In this document: one piece after another, positions 50,500 to 58,813 of the stretch
Numbering within the stretch: position 1 is the first letter of the stretch
Layout of the letters: each line of letters opens with the position of its first letter
Source: Saprospiraceae bacterium
GTDB taxonomy: Bacteria > Bacteroidota > Bacteroidia > Chitinophagales > Saprospiraceae
Assembly (NCBI GenBank): GCA_020848995.1
Contig: JADLHA010000052.1
Span: forward strand, 1 to 64,000
Reading direction: 5' to 3'
DNA length: 64,000 nucleotides
The notes under the pieces: generated by a model
Told to the model about the DNA's origin: nothing
The model's database searches: none
The model's input: the letters and a program-made list of their open reading frames with translations, nothing else
Program-made: the position numbers and the translations under genes

Positions 50500-50519
50500 A
50501 ACTAACAAACGTTTGTAAG
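50500..50519. promoter_or_regulatory. 20-bp near-perfect palindrome upstream of the ABC operon
   Basis: AACTAACAAACGTTTGTAAG: the core ACAAACGTTTGT (50505-50516) is a perfect palindrome, and the arms extend outward with one mismatch. It lies 69 bases before the ATPase start and just downstream of the terminator of the Omp28-like gene, a sensible place for an operator. Confidence 0.5.
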
Positions 50520-50520
50520 T

Positions 50521-50550
50521 AATAAAAATGACGGGTTGATCCCGGTCATT
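50521..50550 (-). terminator. Terminator of the Omp28-like gene
   Basis: On the minus strand AATGACCGGG pairs with CCCGTCATT across ATCAA, with one bulged base, and is followed by TTTTTATT. The stem includes the TGA stop of the Omp28-like gene. Confidence 0.7.
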
Positions 50551-51538
50551 GTTTCACCCATTTCTTCGTTATACGGTTGTTGCCGGATTCGATCCGGGCG
50601 AAATAGATTCCCCGGTCAAATCGCTGAACGTCCAATTCGAGGATGCCCGCCGGGTTGTTTTTAAGCGAAGACGTGTGGAGCACCCTTCCCAACAGGTTGG
50701 TAACGACCAAACGGGCTTTTTCGGGAAGGCGGCTGGGAAACTGAATCATAAGCTTATCTCCAACGGGGTTGGGGTTTATTGCAAAAGTCAGGGAGGGAAC
50801 GGATTCGAGGCTGCTGGCCAGGTCCAGTTTTGTTCCGCTGTTGAGCACTTCCCGCGTCACTTCATCCTGCACCCAGGCCAGCACGTAGATCTGGTCGGGA
50901 TTCCAAGAAGGTTGAAGGTCCATGGAATACGCCTGCATCACGTCTCCGCCCTGATCGGCCAACACAATGGGGTCACCCGTGGGTGCGCTCATAAAATCGC
51001 GAAATACGTCGTGGTGGGTTTTCTCTCCGTTGGGAGATGCGTAGTCCAGCACCCTTTCCGCAAGCGCTACATACAGCCGGTGCTTGCCGGAGGGCTTCGC
51101 CCCGTACGTGCTGATGACGATGGTGGCAGAACGAGGAGAACCTCCGTTTTCCGTAACCTTGAGTTGTATGGGCGATTCCCGTTTCAGCTCAGCGTCGAGG
51201 AAGGCCGCGTTGACTGAGCTGGCCGATTTTTTAGTCGTCCCGTTGAAAACAATGGTAGGGGTTCCGATGATGGAATAATAAGAAGTCCTCAGGTCCTGAT
51301 CGTCTTTGTTGGCCTGGTAGAGCAGACAACTCGAATAGGGGATCGCTGGATGTATGGAGAGGTGGTGGTAATGACCTTTGTAGTTTGATAGCAGCTGGTA
51401 ATATCCCGGGTTGGTGGCCGCGCAAATCCCGCAGCGGGTGTTGGTAAAATGCTCCATGAAAATATAGCGCTTTGACTGGGCGTGGAGACTGATGGAGAGG
51501 GCGAAGGAAATCGATAAGAACAGTAAATTTCTGATCAT
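50546..51538 (-). CDS. Omp28-related T9SS-exported protein
   Basis: 330 aa from the ATG giving MIRNLLFLSISFALSISLHA. After the signal peptide an Omp28-like thioredoxin-type domain begins with FMEHFTNTRCGICAATNPGY, a CxxC at residues 36-39, and PTIVFNGTTKK follows. The C-terminal 75 residues (FAINPNPVGDKLMIQF, LVVTNLLGRVLHTSSL, FDRGIYFARIESGNNRITKK) are a T9SS type A sorting domain. It is likely exported across the outer membrane. It lies upstream of the ABC operon on the same strand, but a terminator separates them. Confidence 0.87.
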   Translation of the reverse strand: MIRNLLFLSISFALSISLHAQSKRYIFMEHFTNTRCGICAATNPGYYQLLSNYKGHYHHLSIHPAIPYSSCLLYQANKDDQDLRTSYYSIIGTPTIVFNGTTKKSASSVNAAFLDAELKRESPIQLKVTENGGSPRSATIVISTYGAKPSGKHRLYVALAERVLDYASPNGEKTHHDVFRDFMSAPTGDPIVLADQGGDVMQAYSMDLQPSWNPDQIYVLAWVQDEVTREVLNSGTKLDLASSLESVPSLTFAINPNPVGDKLMIQFPSRLPEKARLVVTNLLGRVLHTSSLKNNPAGILELDVQRFDRGIYFARIESGNNRITKKWVKQ

Positions 51539-51563
51539 GAAGTTGAAGTTTAGTTGATGACTC

Positions 51564-51750
51564 AAGGGCATTCCGAAAAACTCCCAATTGTGTCAGTCCG
51601 GTCGCCCAGGCTTACGCGCGAAATGAAGTTAGCTTCACAATACACCGTTGCAGGTCAGTCGGTTAGATTTCTACATCGCTCCTCTTGCTGCACCTCGTCT
51701 CGTATTCCTTACTTCATGCCGGCGTCAAAATGGAGTTATTCAAATGCCTT
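51564..51750 (-). mobile_element. MITE-like element, degenerate copy E (about 187 bp)
   Basis: AAGGGCATTCCGAAAAACTC matches the element terminus with three mismatches. ATGAAGTTAGCTTCACAATA and CGTTGCAGGTCAGTCGGTTA match the core read in reverse, and GGCGTCAAAATGGAGTTATT matches the other end. It is therefore an old, inverted copy 35 kb from the others. It fills the gap between the Omp28-like gene and the predicted propeller protein, so the Omp28-like upstream region may have been altered by it. Confidence 0.65.
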
Positions 51751-51797
51751 CAAATGATAACGCCTCAAAGAGGTACTTGTTTATTTCCCGCTAAGCG

Positions 51798-52601
51798 TCA
51801 TCGCAGTTTCCAGGTATGCAGTAGCCTGCCTTCCAGCAGGGCAAGGTGTTGCTTTCCCACGGAAAGACTGTGTATGGAAGAGCCGGCGGTGTAGAGTTCA
51901 GCGACGGCTCCGGTAAGCAGGTCCTGGCGATATAGCGTTTTGTACTTTACAAAGTAAAGGAATTGCCCGTCGACGTCGGCGTGCATGATTTGCGGATCAA
52001 CCCACGACCTGTTCTCAAAAAGGTTGTTGGTAAACCGCCTCAACCCATTTCCCGGCCGGAAGAGGTAGATGTATTCGCCATCTTTTTTGAGCCGGGATCC
52101 CGGGGGAGTTCTTTGCATGGGATCGGGCAGCCGGTAGGGCATGGGTTGCGTGCGTGGGTTGCCGATCTGTTGAATTTGGAGGGTGGCGCCATCGAAAAGG
52201 ACGTAGCTGTTGCCATCGTAATGGCAGACCAGGGATTGGTCACCGAGTTTGGGTTCATCGACCTGGATGATCGTGGAGAGCTGGGCGTCGAGTACGGCAA
52301 TCCGGAATGCCCCGGGATAGTAAAGCAGCAGCTTAAAGGGATCTCCGGCGTCGAGCCGGAGCAGGTCCCACCCTTCCTGAAAAGTGGCCCGGGCCAGCAG
52401 CTTGTAATCCGGCGTAAACCGGGAAATGGATTTGTCGACGGCATTCAACAGGTAGATGTTGTCGAGGGGATCGAGCACCACGCTGGCAGCAGCAACGGGC
52501 GTATCGATCACCGGCGAGAACGTCTGTGCCAGCAGGTGAGCGGGCAGCAGACCGGCCAAGGCCAACCGCTTAAGGGTAAACAACCGCATCATCATTCTCA
52601 T
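51798..52601 (-). CDS. Secreted protein, predicted beta-propeller-like
   Basis: 267 aa; Met at 52601, 52595, 52592 or 52589 are all possible starts because the frame opens with MRMMMRLF before a signal sequence (LALAGLLPAHLLAQ). The mature part has repeated short strands such as ASVVLDPLDNIYLLNAVDKS, AFRIAVLDAQLSTIIQVDEP and QFLYFVKYKTLYRQDLLTGA, as in propeller proteins. I do not recognise a specific family. Its start overlaps the end of lpxH by 32 bases, so they are co-expressed. Confidence 0.65.
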   Translation of the reverse strand: MRMMMRLFTLKRLALAGLLPAHLLAQTFSPVIDTPVAAASVVLDPLDNIYLLNAVDKSISRFTPDYKLLARATFQEGWDLLRLDAGDPFKLLLYYPGAFRIAVLDAQLSTIIQVDEPKLGDQSLVCHYDGNSYVLFDGATLQIQQIGNPRTQPMPYRLPDPMQRTPPGSRLKKDGEYIYLFRPGNGLRRFTNNLFENRSWVDPQIMHADVDGQFLYFVKYKTLYRQDLLTGAVAELYTAGSSIHSLSVGKQHLALLEGRLLHTWKLR

Positions 52602-53334
52602 AAAACAGCAATTCAAGTTCGCCATTGCGCATGCGGGCAAAGGAGCGAAAATGGATCCAGTCGCCGAGGTTTACGTAGCGCGAATGCTGGTTCGACAGCA
52701 GGTAGTTGATGGGCAGGTGGCGGTGGCCAAAAATGAGGTAATCCAGCTCTTGCTCCCGGGAGACGAGGTCTTCTGAAAATTGCACGAGCCATTCTTTATC
52801 GGGGCCGAGAAAGCGTTGGACGGCATCTTGCGCTTCCCGGCTTTTGGAGCTGAGGGACTGGGCAAGAGCAACGCCGAGGTCGGGGTGTAGCCACCGGAAG
52901 CATTTCTGTGCCATGGGGTTGGCGAAAACGCGCTTCATCATCTTGTATCCGTGGTCACCCGGTCCGAGGCCGTCTCCATGACCGATGTAGACCTTTCGTC
53001 CCTGGATTTCCGTGCGGATTGCCTCCCGGTAGATGGGGATGTCCATCTCGCGGGTGAGGTAGTCGTTCATCCACAGGTCGTGGTTGCCCGTAAAAAAGTG
53101 GATGGGGATGCCAAGTCGGCGCAATTCCAGCAATTTTGAAAGAATTCGCATGAATCCCTTGGGAACGACGCGCTTGTAGTCGAACCAAAAGTCAAAAACG
53201 TCGCCTACGAGGTAGAGTGCGCTCATGTCGGACTGCACCTGATCCAGCCACCTGACGATGGTATCCTCGCGGGTCCTGCTTTCGGGATTGTCCGGCTTCA
53301 GGTGAAAGTCAGAGGCAAAATAAACGGAAGCCAA
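52570..53334 (-). CDS. lpxH: UDP-2,3-diacylglucosamine diphosphatase (LpxH-like)
   Basis: 254 aa calcineurin-like phosphoesterase. Metal motifs in order: SDFHL (D-x-H), GDVFDFWFDYKR, FTGNHDLWMNDYL, YIGHGDGLG and IFGHRHLPINYLL. The insert FRWLHPDLGVALAQSLS resembles LpxH-family lids in Bacteroidota. It removes UMP from UDP-diacylglucosamine in lipid A synthesis at the inner membrane. It lies 8 bases after the dioxygenase gene and overlaps the propeller-protein gene. Confidence 0.9.
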   Translation of the reverse strand: MASVYFASDFHLKPDNPESRTREDTIVRWLDQVQSDMSALYLVGDVFDFWFDYKRVVPKGFMRILSKLLELRRLGIPIHFFTGNHDLWMNDYLTREMDIPIYREAIRTEIQGRKVYIGHGDGLGPGDHGYKMMKRVFANPMAQKCFRWLHPDLGVALAQSLSSKSREAQDAVQRFLGPDKEWLVQFSEDLVSREQELDYLIFGHRHLPINYLLSNQHSRYVNLGDWIHFRSFARMRNGELELLFYENDDAVVYP

Positions 53335-53342
53335 CAGCCGGA

Positions 53343-53879
53343 TTATGAAAGATCAACAAATTTGGGATCGGCTTCCATGACGGCTCCGCATTTGCTGCAG
53401 GTTCTCTGTTCGACCGATTGGTAAAAGGATTTGAACCGCGGAAGAAAGTCTTTTTCGATGTTTTCGAGGGGAAAATAGTCAGCGTGAAGGGGTTCGTTGC
53501 ACTGTTCGCAGAACCACATCAGGCCATCCTGGTCACCGGGACGCCGACGCGATTCGATCACCAGTCCGACGGTTCCGGCAGGCCGGATGGGGGAATGGGG
53601 TGTGCGTGCGGGCAGCAGGAAAATTTCCCCCTGCCGGATGGGAACATCGACGGGCTTGCCGTTTTCCTGGATGCGCACGGTAATGTCGCCTTCCAACTGG
53701 AAGAACCATTCTTCGGTTTCGTTGTAGTGGTAATCCTTCCGGGCGTTTGGCCCTGCTACGACCATTACTATGAAGTCTTCCGCATCGGGAAAGAGGTTGC
53801 GGTTGGCAACCGGAGGTTTAAGTTCACTGCGGTGTTTGTCCAGCCAATCAAAGACGTTGAAGGGTTTTCGAATTTCCAT
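53343..53879 (-). CDS. nbaC: 3-hydroxyanthranilate 3,4-dioxygenase
   Basis: 178 aa cupin. The family start FNVFDWLDKHRSELKPPVAN is followed by MVVAGPNARKDYHYNETEEWFFQLEG with the His/Glu iron ligands, then FLLPARTPHSPIRP with the third His. A C-terminal rubredoxin-like site has CEQC and CSKC, as in bacterial enzymes. It opens the ring of 3-hydroxyanthranilate in the kynurenine pathway, giving quinolinate, the substrate of nadC (27.2 kb). It precedes lpxH on the same strand. Confidence 0.93.
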   Translation of the reverse strand: MEIRKPFNVFDWLDKHRSELKPPVANRNLFPDAEDFIVMVVAGPNARKDYHYNETEEWFFQLEGDITVRIQENGKPVDVPIRQGEIFLLPARTPHSPIRPAGTVGLVIESRRRPGDQDGLMWFCEQCNEPLHADYFPLENIEKDFLPRFKSFYQSVEQRTCSKCGAVMEADPKFVDLS

Positions 53880-54021
53880 TGCAAAATCGCTTTAAAGAAT
53901 AAAGGTAGGAATAATGTTTCAACGAGTGGGTGCTGACCAGGGGAAGGGTGTGCTGCTGGCGTGGGTGTGCATTTTTGCCCTTAGCTTTGCGTTCCGGCAG
54001 CCCCGGAAAAAACATCAGTGG

Positions 54022-55761
54022 ATGCGAATACCTGTTTTTAGTTTTCTATTGTGGATGGTTGCTGTTCCGCTGGAATCCCAACGCCTCCAGAGCCCATTCG
54101 AAGCAAACAACAATTACACCGGCCGTTACGACGAGATCATGGCCTATTACCGCGAGCTTGCGCAGAAGCATTCCCTCGTTAAGCTCGTCGAAGCGGGGCC
54201 TTCCGATGTTTCGTCGTTCCCCCTGAACGCCGTGATTTTGAGTGGTCGGAAGCAGTTCACCCCGGAAAAGGTGCGAAAGGCAGGAAAGGCGGTTTTGATG
54301 ATCAATGGCGGTATACACCCAGGTGAAGCCGACGGCATTGAGGCGGCCATGTTGTTTGCGAGAGACCTGGTGACCGATCCCAGGCTGGTAGCTTTGCTCG
54401 ACCGGATCGCCGTTGTCATCATTCCGGTGTACAATGTCGGCGGTTCCCTATTGCGCAACAGCACCACGCGGGTCAATCAGAATGGTCCCGAAGTCTATGG
54501 TTTCCGGGGGAATGCGCAGTACCTCGACCTCAACCGCGATTTTATAAAATGCGACAGCCGGAATGCTTTGAGTTTTTCTGAGCTGTTCCGTTACTGGGAC
54601 CCCGACGTGCTGCTCGAAACGCATACGACGGACGGTGCGGATTTTCCTTATGTATTGACCCTGATCGCAAGTCAGCGACACAAACTGCAGACGGAGCTGG
54701 GCAATTATTTTTATAAGCGACTGCTCCCGCAACTCTACCGCACGGTAAGCGAGCAGCGGATTGAGATGATCCCCTACGTTCATTCGGCGGGGGATCCAGC
54801 TACCGGGATTTACGATTTTATGGATTTTCCACGTTACTCCACCGGTTACGCAGCACTTTTTCATTGCATGGGCATCATGGCAGAATCGCACATGCTCAAA
54901 CCATTTGCTGCGAGGGTCAGTGCACAGCGGTTGCTGATGACAAAGCTCAGCGAGGCGCTTGCCGGACAGGCATCTGATGTGATTGCCGTTCGTGCGGAGG
55001 CCCGCCAGGCCGCGATTCAGAAAAAGGTGCACGACATCCGTTGGCAGATCGATACATCGTTTGCCGACAGTCTGCTATATACCGGTTATGAGCTTGGCAG
55101 GAAAATTTCGAGCGTCACGGGATTTGAGCGTTACTATTTTGATCATTCGAAGCCTTACACCAAAAGGATCCCCTATTACAACACCTGCCGCCCGGTGTCC
55201 AGCGTCGAAGTGCCGGAATGCTATGTGGTTCCGGGAGCATACGGCGACGTGATCGAGCGGCTGCGTGCCAACGGCATCAGAATGCGTCGTCTGGGAAGGG
55301 ACAGTCTCATCGAAGCAGAATTTTACCGGATTGGCGATTTGAGGAGTGCTGCAAAACCGTATGAAGGGCACTTCCCTCACCGAAACTTTTCGCTTGAAAG
55401 GGTAAAAACCCATCGGCAGTATTTCAAAGGGGACTACCTCATTCCAGTTCGCCAGGACGCCATCCGGTACGTCGTTGAAACCCTTGAGCCCGATGCCCAC
55501 GATTCATTTTTCCGTTGGAACTTTTTTGACGCCATCCTCGAGCGAAAGGAATATTTCAGCGACTTTCTGTTCGAAGAAATCGCCGGTTCAATACTCGACA
55601 ATGATCCGGTGCTCAAGGCCGATTTTCAAGATAGGAGAACAAAGGATCCTGCATTTGCCTCGAATCCCCATGCCATGCTGGAATTCATATACAGCCGTTC
55701 CAAATACGCTGAACCGGGGTACATGCTTTACCCGGTAGCGAGGTGCTTCCCACCAGATTAA
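54022..55761 (+). CDS. M14 family zinc carboxypeptidase-like protein
   Basis: 579 aa from the ATG giving MRIPVFSFLLWMVAVPLESQ; 36 in-frame codons upstream are not family-like. Zinc ligands: H99 and E102 in GGIHPGEADGIEAAM, and the third His in LLETHTTDGADFPYV (about residue 200). The catalytic Glu fits IMAESHMLKPFAAR (about 288). Arg/Asn contacts are in LDLNRDFIKCDSRNAL. It probably cleaves peptide or peptidoglycan-type substrates outside the cytoplasm. The C-terminal 250 residues are of unknown structure. Divergent from nbaC. Confidence 0.85.
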   Translation: MRIPVFSFLLWMVAVPLESQRLQSPFEANNNYTGRYDEIMAYYRELAQKHSLVKLVEAGPSDVSSFPLNAVILSGRKQFTPEKVRKAGKAVLMINGGIHPGEADGIEAAMLFARDLVTDPRLVALLDRIAVVIIPVYNVGGSLLRNSTTRVNQNGPEVYGFRGNAQYLDLNRDFIKCDSRNALSFSELFRYWDPDVLLETHTTDGADFPYVLTLIASQRHKLQTELGNYFYKRLLPQLYRTVSEQRIEMIPYVHSAGDPATGIYDFMDFPRYSTGYAALFHCMGIMAESHMLKPFAARVSAQRLLMTKLSEALAGQASDVIAVRAEARQAAIQKKVHDIRWQIDTSFADSLLYTGYELGRKISSVTGFERYYFDHSKPYTKRIPYYNTCRPVSSVEVPECYVVPGAYGDVIERLRANGIRMRRLGRDSLIEAEFYRIGDLRSAAKPYEGHFPHRNFSLERVKTHRQYFKGDYLIPVRQDAIRYVVETLEPDAHDSFFRWNFFDAILERKEYFSDFLFEEIAGSILDNDPVLKADFQDRRTKDPAFASNPHAMLEFIYSRSKYAEPGYMLYPVARCFPPD

Positions 55762-56151
55762 TTGGCCGGGGAACCGGAATGTGGGAGCGGGCGATGCAGC
55801 CCGACACCTGCATGGCGCTGACGGGGCGAAGTCAGCTTTTAAAACATTTTCAAGGCATCTGCGAGATGGTCGACCAGGAAGCCATTTGCCGAGCATCGTG
55901 CCACCTGACAGAGGAATACATGCTGTGGGAAGACTTGCCTTTGGCCTGTTTTGTGGTGGAACGGAGCGGTTTTTCTATCTTTGGGCCTAAATTCCACCAA
56001 AACGGGTTTAAGGTCACTTCGGCGAAGTGGAGTTGGCCGGACGGAAGTGGGGGATTTGTCTGCGCAACGCGCTGATTCCACTTAGTTGCGTATCGTATGG
56101 CGCAGACGTTGCAAAGCGATTTAGTCATTGAATCTGGATCGATAAAACACG
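55762..56151. other. 390-bp gap with a promoter and no convincing gene
   Basis: An open frame at 55743-56075 has no family character and overlaps the promoter at 55950-55983. Apart from that promoter, nothing is recognised. Confidence 0.5.
55950..55983 (+). promoter_or_regulatory. Promoter of the yebC operon (full -33 and -7 boxes)
   Basis: TTTG (55950-55953), 22 bases, TATCTTTG (55976-55983): both Bacteroidota consensus boxes are perfect. Predicted start near 55990 leaves a leader of about 160 bases before yebC. Confidence 0.6.
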
Positions 56152-56862
56152 ATGGGAAGGATATTTGAAGTCAGAAAGCACAAGATGTTTGCCCGTTATG
56201 CCAAGATGAGCAAGCAGTTTGCGCGCATCAGCAAGGAAGTTTTTATGGCGGTGAAATCTTCCGGGACCAATCCGGACAGCAATCCCCGCCTGCGTGCGGC
56301 CTTGCAAAATGCCAGGGCCTGCAATATGCCCAAGGACCGCGTAGAGGCGGCCATTAAAAAGGCCACGTCCAAGGACGAGAAGGATCTTGAAATGCTGACC
56401 TATGAGGGGTATGCACCCTATGGCATTGCGGTGCTGGTGGAAACGGCAACAGACAATCCGACGAGAACCGTAGCTAACATCCGATCGTATTTCAATAAAT
56501 ACGGAGGCAGTCTTGGCACTTCGGGCTCGGTTGATTATTTATTTGAGCACAAATGCATTTTCCGCATTCGCAAAGGAAATGGAGTCGATGCAGAAATGCT
56601 CGAACTCGAACTGATAGACCATGGGTGTGAAGAGCTCAATGATGATGGCGAAGAGCTGGTCGTTTATGGCAATTTCGATCACTTTGGCAGTTTGCAGGAG
56701 TATTTTGAAAAGAACGGGATAGAAATCGTTTCTTCCGGGTTTGACCGGATTCCAACGATGACCAAAAAACTTAACGAATCTCAGGAAGAGGAGGTCAACA
56801 AGCTGCTCGAGAAGATCGAAGAAGACGAAGACGTGCAAAACGTTTACAGCACCATGGAATAA
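56152..56862 (+). CDS. yebC: YebC/PmpR family DNA-binding regulator / TACO1-like
   Basis: 236 aa. GRIFEVRKHKMFARYAKMSK is the usual start. The three-domain YebC fold follows, with GTNPDSNPRLRAALQNARAC, NMPKDRVEAAIKKATSKDEK, YEGYAPYGIAVLVETATDNP and RTVANIRSYFNKYGGSLGTS. Known roles include DNA-binding regulation and relief of ribosome stalling. Bacteroidota YebC often heads envelope gene groups; here a TMTC-like glycosyltransferase follows after 16 bases. Confidence 0.94.
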   Translation: MGRIFEVRKHKMFARYAKMSKQFARISKEVFMAVKSSGTNPDSNPRLRAALQNARACNMPKDRVEAAIKKATSKDEKDLEMLTYEGYAPYGIAVLVETATDNPTRTVANIRSYFNKYGGSLGTSGSVDYLFEHKCIFRIRKGNGVDAEMLELELIDHGCEELNDDGEELVVYGNFDHFGSLQEYFEKNGIEIVSSGFDRIPTMTKKLNESQEEEVNKLLEKIEEDEDVQNVYSTME

Positions 56863-56878
56863 TGTTTCCAGCCGGTTC

Positions 56879-58813
56879 ATGCAGGAGGCAATGACCATAG
56901 GGCAGCGCATTTGCAGAGATGCAGGACTTCACCGGGTGGTTTTGTTCCTGCTACCCCTGTTGATTTATGCCAACACATTGGGGCACGGTTTCGTCCTCGA
57001 TGATGGCATCGTCATCACGGAGAACCGCTTTGTGAAGCAGGGGGTTTCCGGAATACCGGATCTGTTGCTGCACGATTCGTTTTACGGTTTTTTCAAAAAG
57101 GAGGGAAAGGAAAAACTCGTTGCGGGGGGGCGCTACCGCCCCATGAGTCTGATCGTTTTCGCCATTGCTCACGAACTGGTTGGAGCCCGTGCGTTTTTCT
57201 TCCATTTTCTTTCCATTCTTGCCTATGCCGCACTCTGTTACGCGCTTTACCTTTTTGTCAAACAATTGATGACCCCAAAACTCGGCGGGGATGCAGCGAC
57301 ATTTGCTTTTGTCTTTGCGCTCGTGTTTTGTGCGCACCCGGTTCATACGGAATGTGTGGCAAACATCAAGGGCATGGACGAAACCCTGGCGCTTTTGTTC
57401 AGTACTTTGTCGGGTCTGGTTTTTCTGAACTACCTCGATCGTCGCAAGGTCTGGCAGCTGTTCGTTTCCGCATTTTTGCTCCTGCTGGGGATGCTGTCAA
57501 AGGAAAATGCCATCACATACACCTTGCTCATTCCCCTGGCTGCCGTGCTGGTGTATGGGAAGCCGGTTTCCGCAACGGGGCGGGCGACGCTATGGCTTTT
57601 GGCTGCCGCACTGGTCTTTTTAATGATGCGTGCCCAGACCTTGGGGTTGAATCCGTTCAACAAGCTCAGTTCGGAACTGATGAACAACCCTTTTCTCAAA
57701 TATGAACAAGGTCAGCCGGTACCGATGACGGCAGTTGAGAAGGCGGGCATCATCACCTATTGCCTGTTTGAGTACCTGCGTTTGATGTTGTGGCCACATC
57801 CGTTGACGCATGATTACTATCCGAAACACATTCCCATGCTGGGAATGCTTTCCGCAAAGAGCCTGATTGCGCTAATGCTCTATGCCGGTATGTTGATCAT
57901 GGCCTTATTGCGCATGCGCCGGTGGCCGGTACTTTCGTTTGCTGCAATTGCGTTTTTTGCTCCGCTGTTTCTGGTTTCGAATATCCTTTTTCCCGTGGGC
58001 ACCAATATGGGAGAGCGTTTTTTATTTATGCCTTCTGCCGGTTTTCTGATCGGTGCAGTTTTTCTGGTATGGAATGCTGCGGGCCGGCAGCCTGTAAGGG
58101 CGATGTGGATTTTGGGGCCGGTGGTGGCCATTTTTTCGGTACTTACGGCAATGCGCAACCCTGCATGGGCCAATAACAAGACCCTGTTTGAAACGGACGT
58201 TCGCGTATCGGCAAACAGCGCCAAGATACACAATGCCATCGCGGGGGTGATGCTGGAGGATGTGCCCGGAATGAAAGACAGCGCGAGGATACGGGCCATC
58301 ACCGCTAAGGCGAAGCCCAGGCTTGAGCGCGCCCTTGCGATTCATCCAGGATACCTCGAAGCACAGTTGCAAATGGGCAATGCTTATTATTACGAAGGCG
58401 ATTACGAAAGGGCCATCGAGCGATACCAATTGTTGCTGGAGCGATTGCCCGACGACGAAAACGGGCAGCGGAACATGCAATTTGCCCTTCGCGAACGCGG
58501 ACGGCAGTTGGGGCAATCGGGAAAAGTTGCAGAGGCCAGGGAATACATTCTCCGGTCTCTGGCGTTGAACCCGTCTGATGCAGAAGCCAACATGCTCATG
58601 GGAGTTGCCGAAGGTTCCAGTGGCAACAATGCGTTGGCCATCTCTTATTTCCGGAAGGCCATAGACCTGGAGCCCAAAAATTCGCAAGCCTACTTTAATT
58701 TGGGCATAGCCATGCGCAATGACGGGCAGCAGGTAAAGGCGGATTCGATGTTTTCCGCCGCCAAAGCACTGGATCCGGAGGTATTCAAACGCAATGGGAT
58801 GCCGGAACAATGA
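56879..58813 (+). CDS. TMTC-like GT-C glycosyltransferase with C-terminal TPRs
   Basis: 644 aa; alternative Met at 56891. The first 430 residues hold about ten membrane helices and the GT-C features of DUF1736/TMTC O-mannosyltransferases: FVLDDGIVITENRFVKQ with the acidic DD pair, RYRPMSLIVFA, AHPVHTECVANIKGMDETLA and LSKENAITYTLLIPLA. The C-terminal 200 residues are TPRs (NAYYYEGDYERAIERYQLLL, NALAISYFRKAIDLEPKN). It probably transfers a hexose from a lipid carrier to exported proteins. ATGA overlap with the GH3 fusion gene. Confidence 0.83.
   Translation: MQEAMTIGQRICRDAGLHRVVLFLLPLLIYANTLGHGFVLDDGIVITENRFVKQGVSGIPDLLLHDSFYGFFKKEGKEKLVAGGRYRPMSLIVFAIAHELVGARAFFFHFLSILAYAALCYALYLFVKQLMTPKLGGDAATFAFVFALVFCAHPVHTECVANIKGMDETLALLFSTLSGLVFLNYLDRRKVWQLFVSAFLLLLGMLSKENAITYTLLIPLAAVLVYGKPVSATGRATLWLLAAALVFLMMRAQTLGLNPFNKLSSELMNNPFLKYEQGQPVPMTAVEKAGIITYCLFEYLRLMLWPHPLTHDYYPKHIPMLGMLSAKSLIALMLYAGMLIMALLRMRRWPVLSFAAIAFFAPLFLVSNILFPVGTNMGERFLFMPSAGFLIGAVFLVWNAAGRQPVRAMWILGPVVAIFSVLTAMRNPAWANNKTLFETDVRVSANSAKIHNAIAGVMLEDVPGMKDSARIRAITAKAKPRLERALAIHPGYLEAQLQMGNAYYYEGDYERAIERYQLLLERLPDDENGQRNMQFALRERGRQLGQSGKVAEAREYILRSLALNPSDAEANMLMGVAEGSSGNNALAISYFRKAIDLEPKNSQAYFNLGIAMRNDGQQVKADSMFSAAKALDPEVFKRNGMPEQ

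Noticed and set aside
55743..56075. 110-codon frame between the M14 peptidase and yebC
   Set aside because: No recognisable family, odd composition, and it contains the strong yebC promoter.
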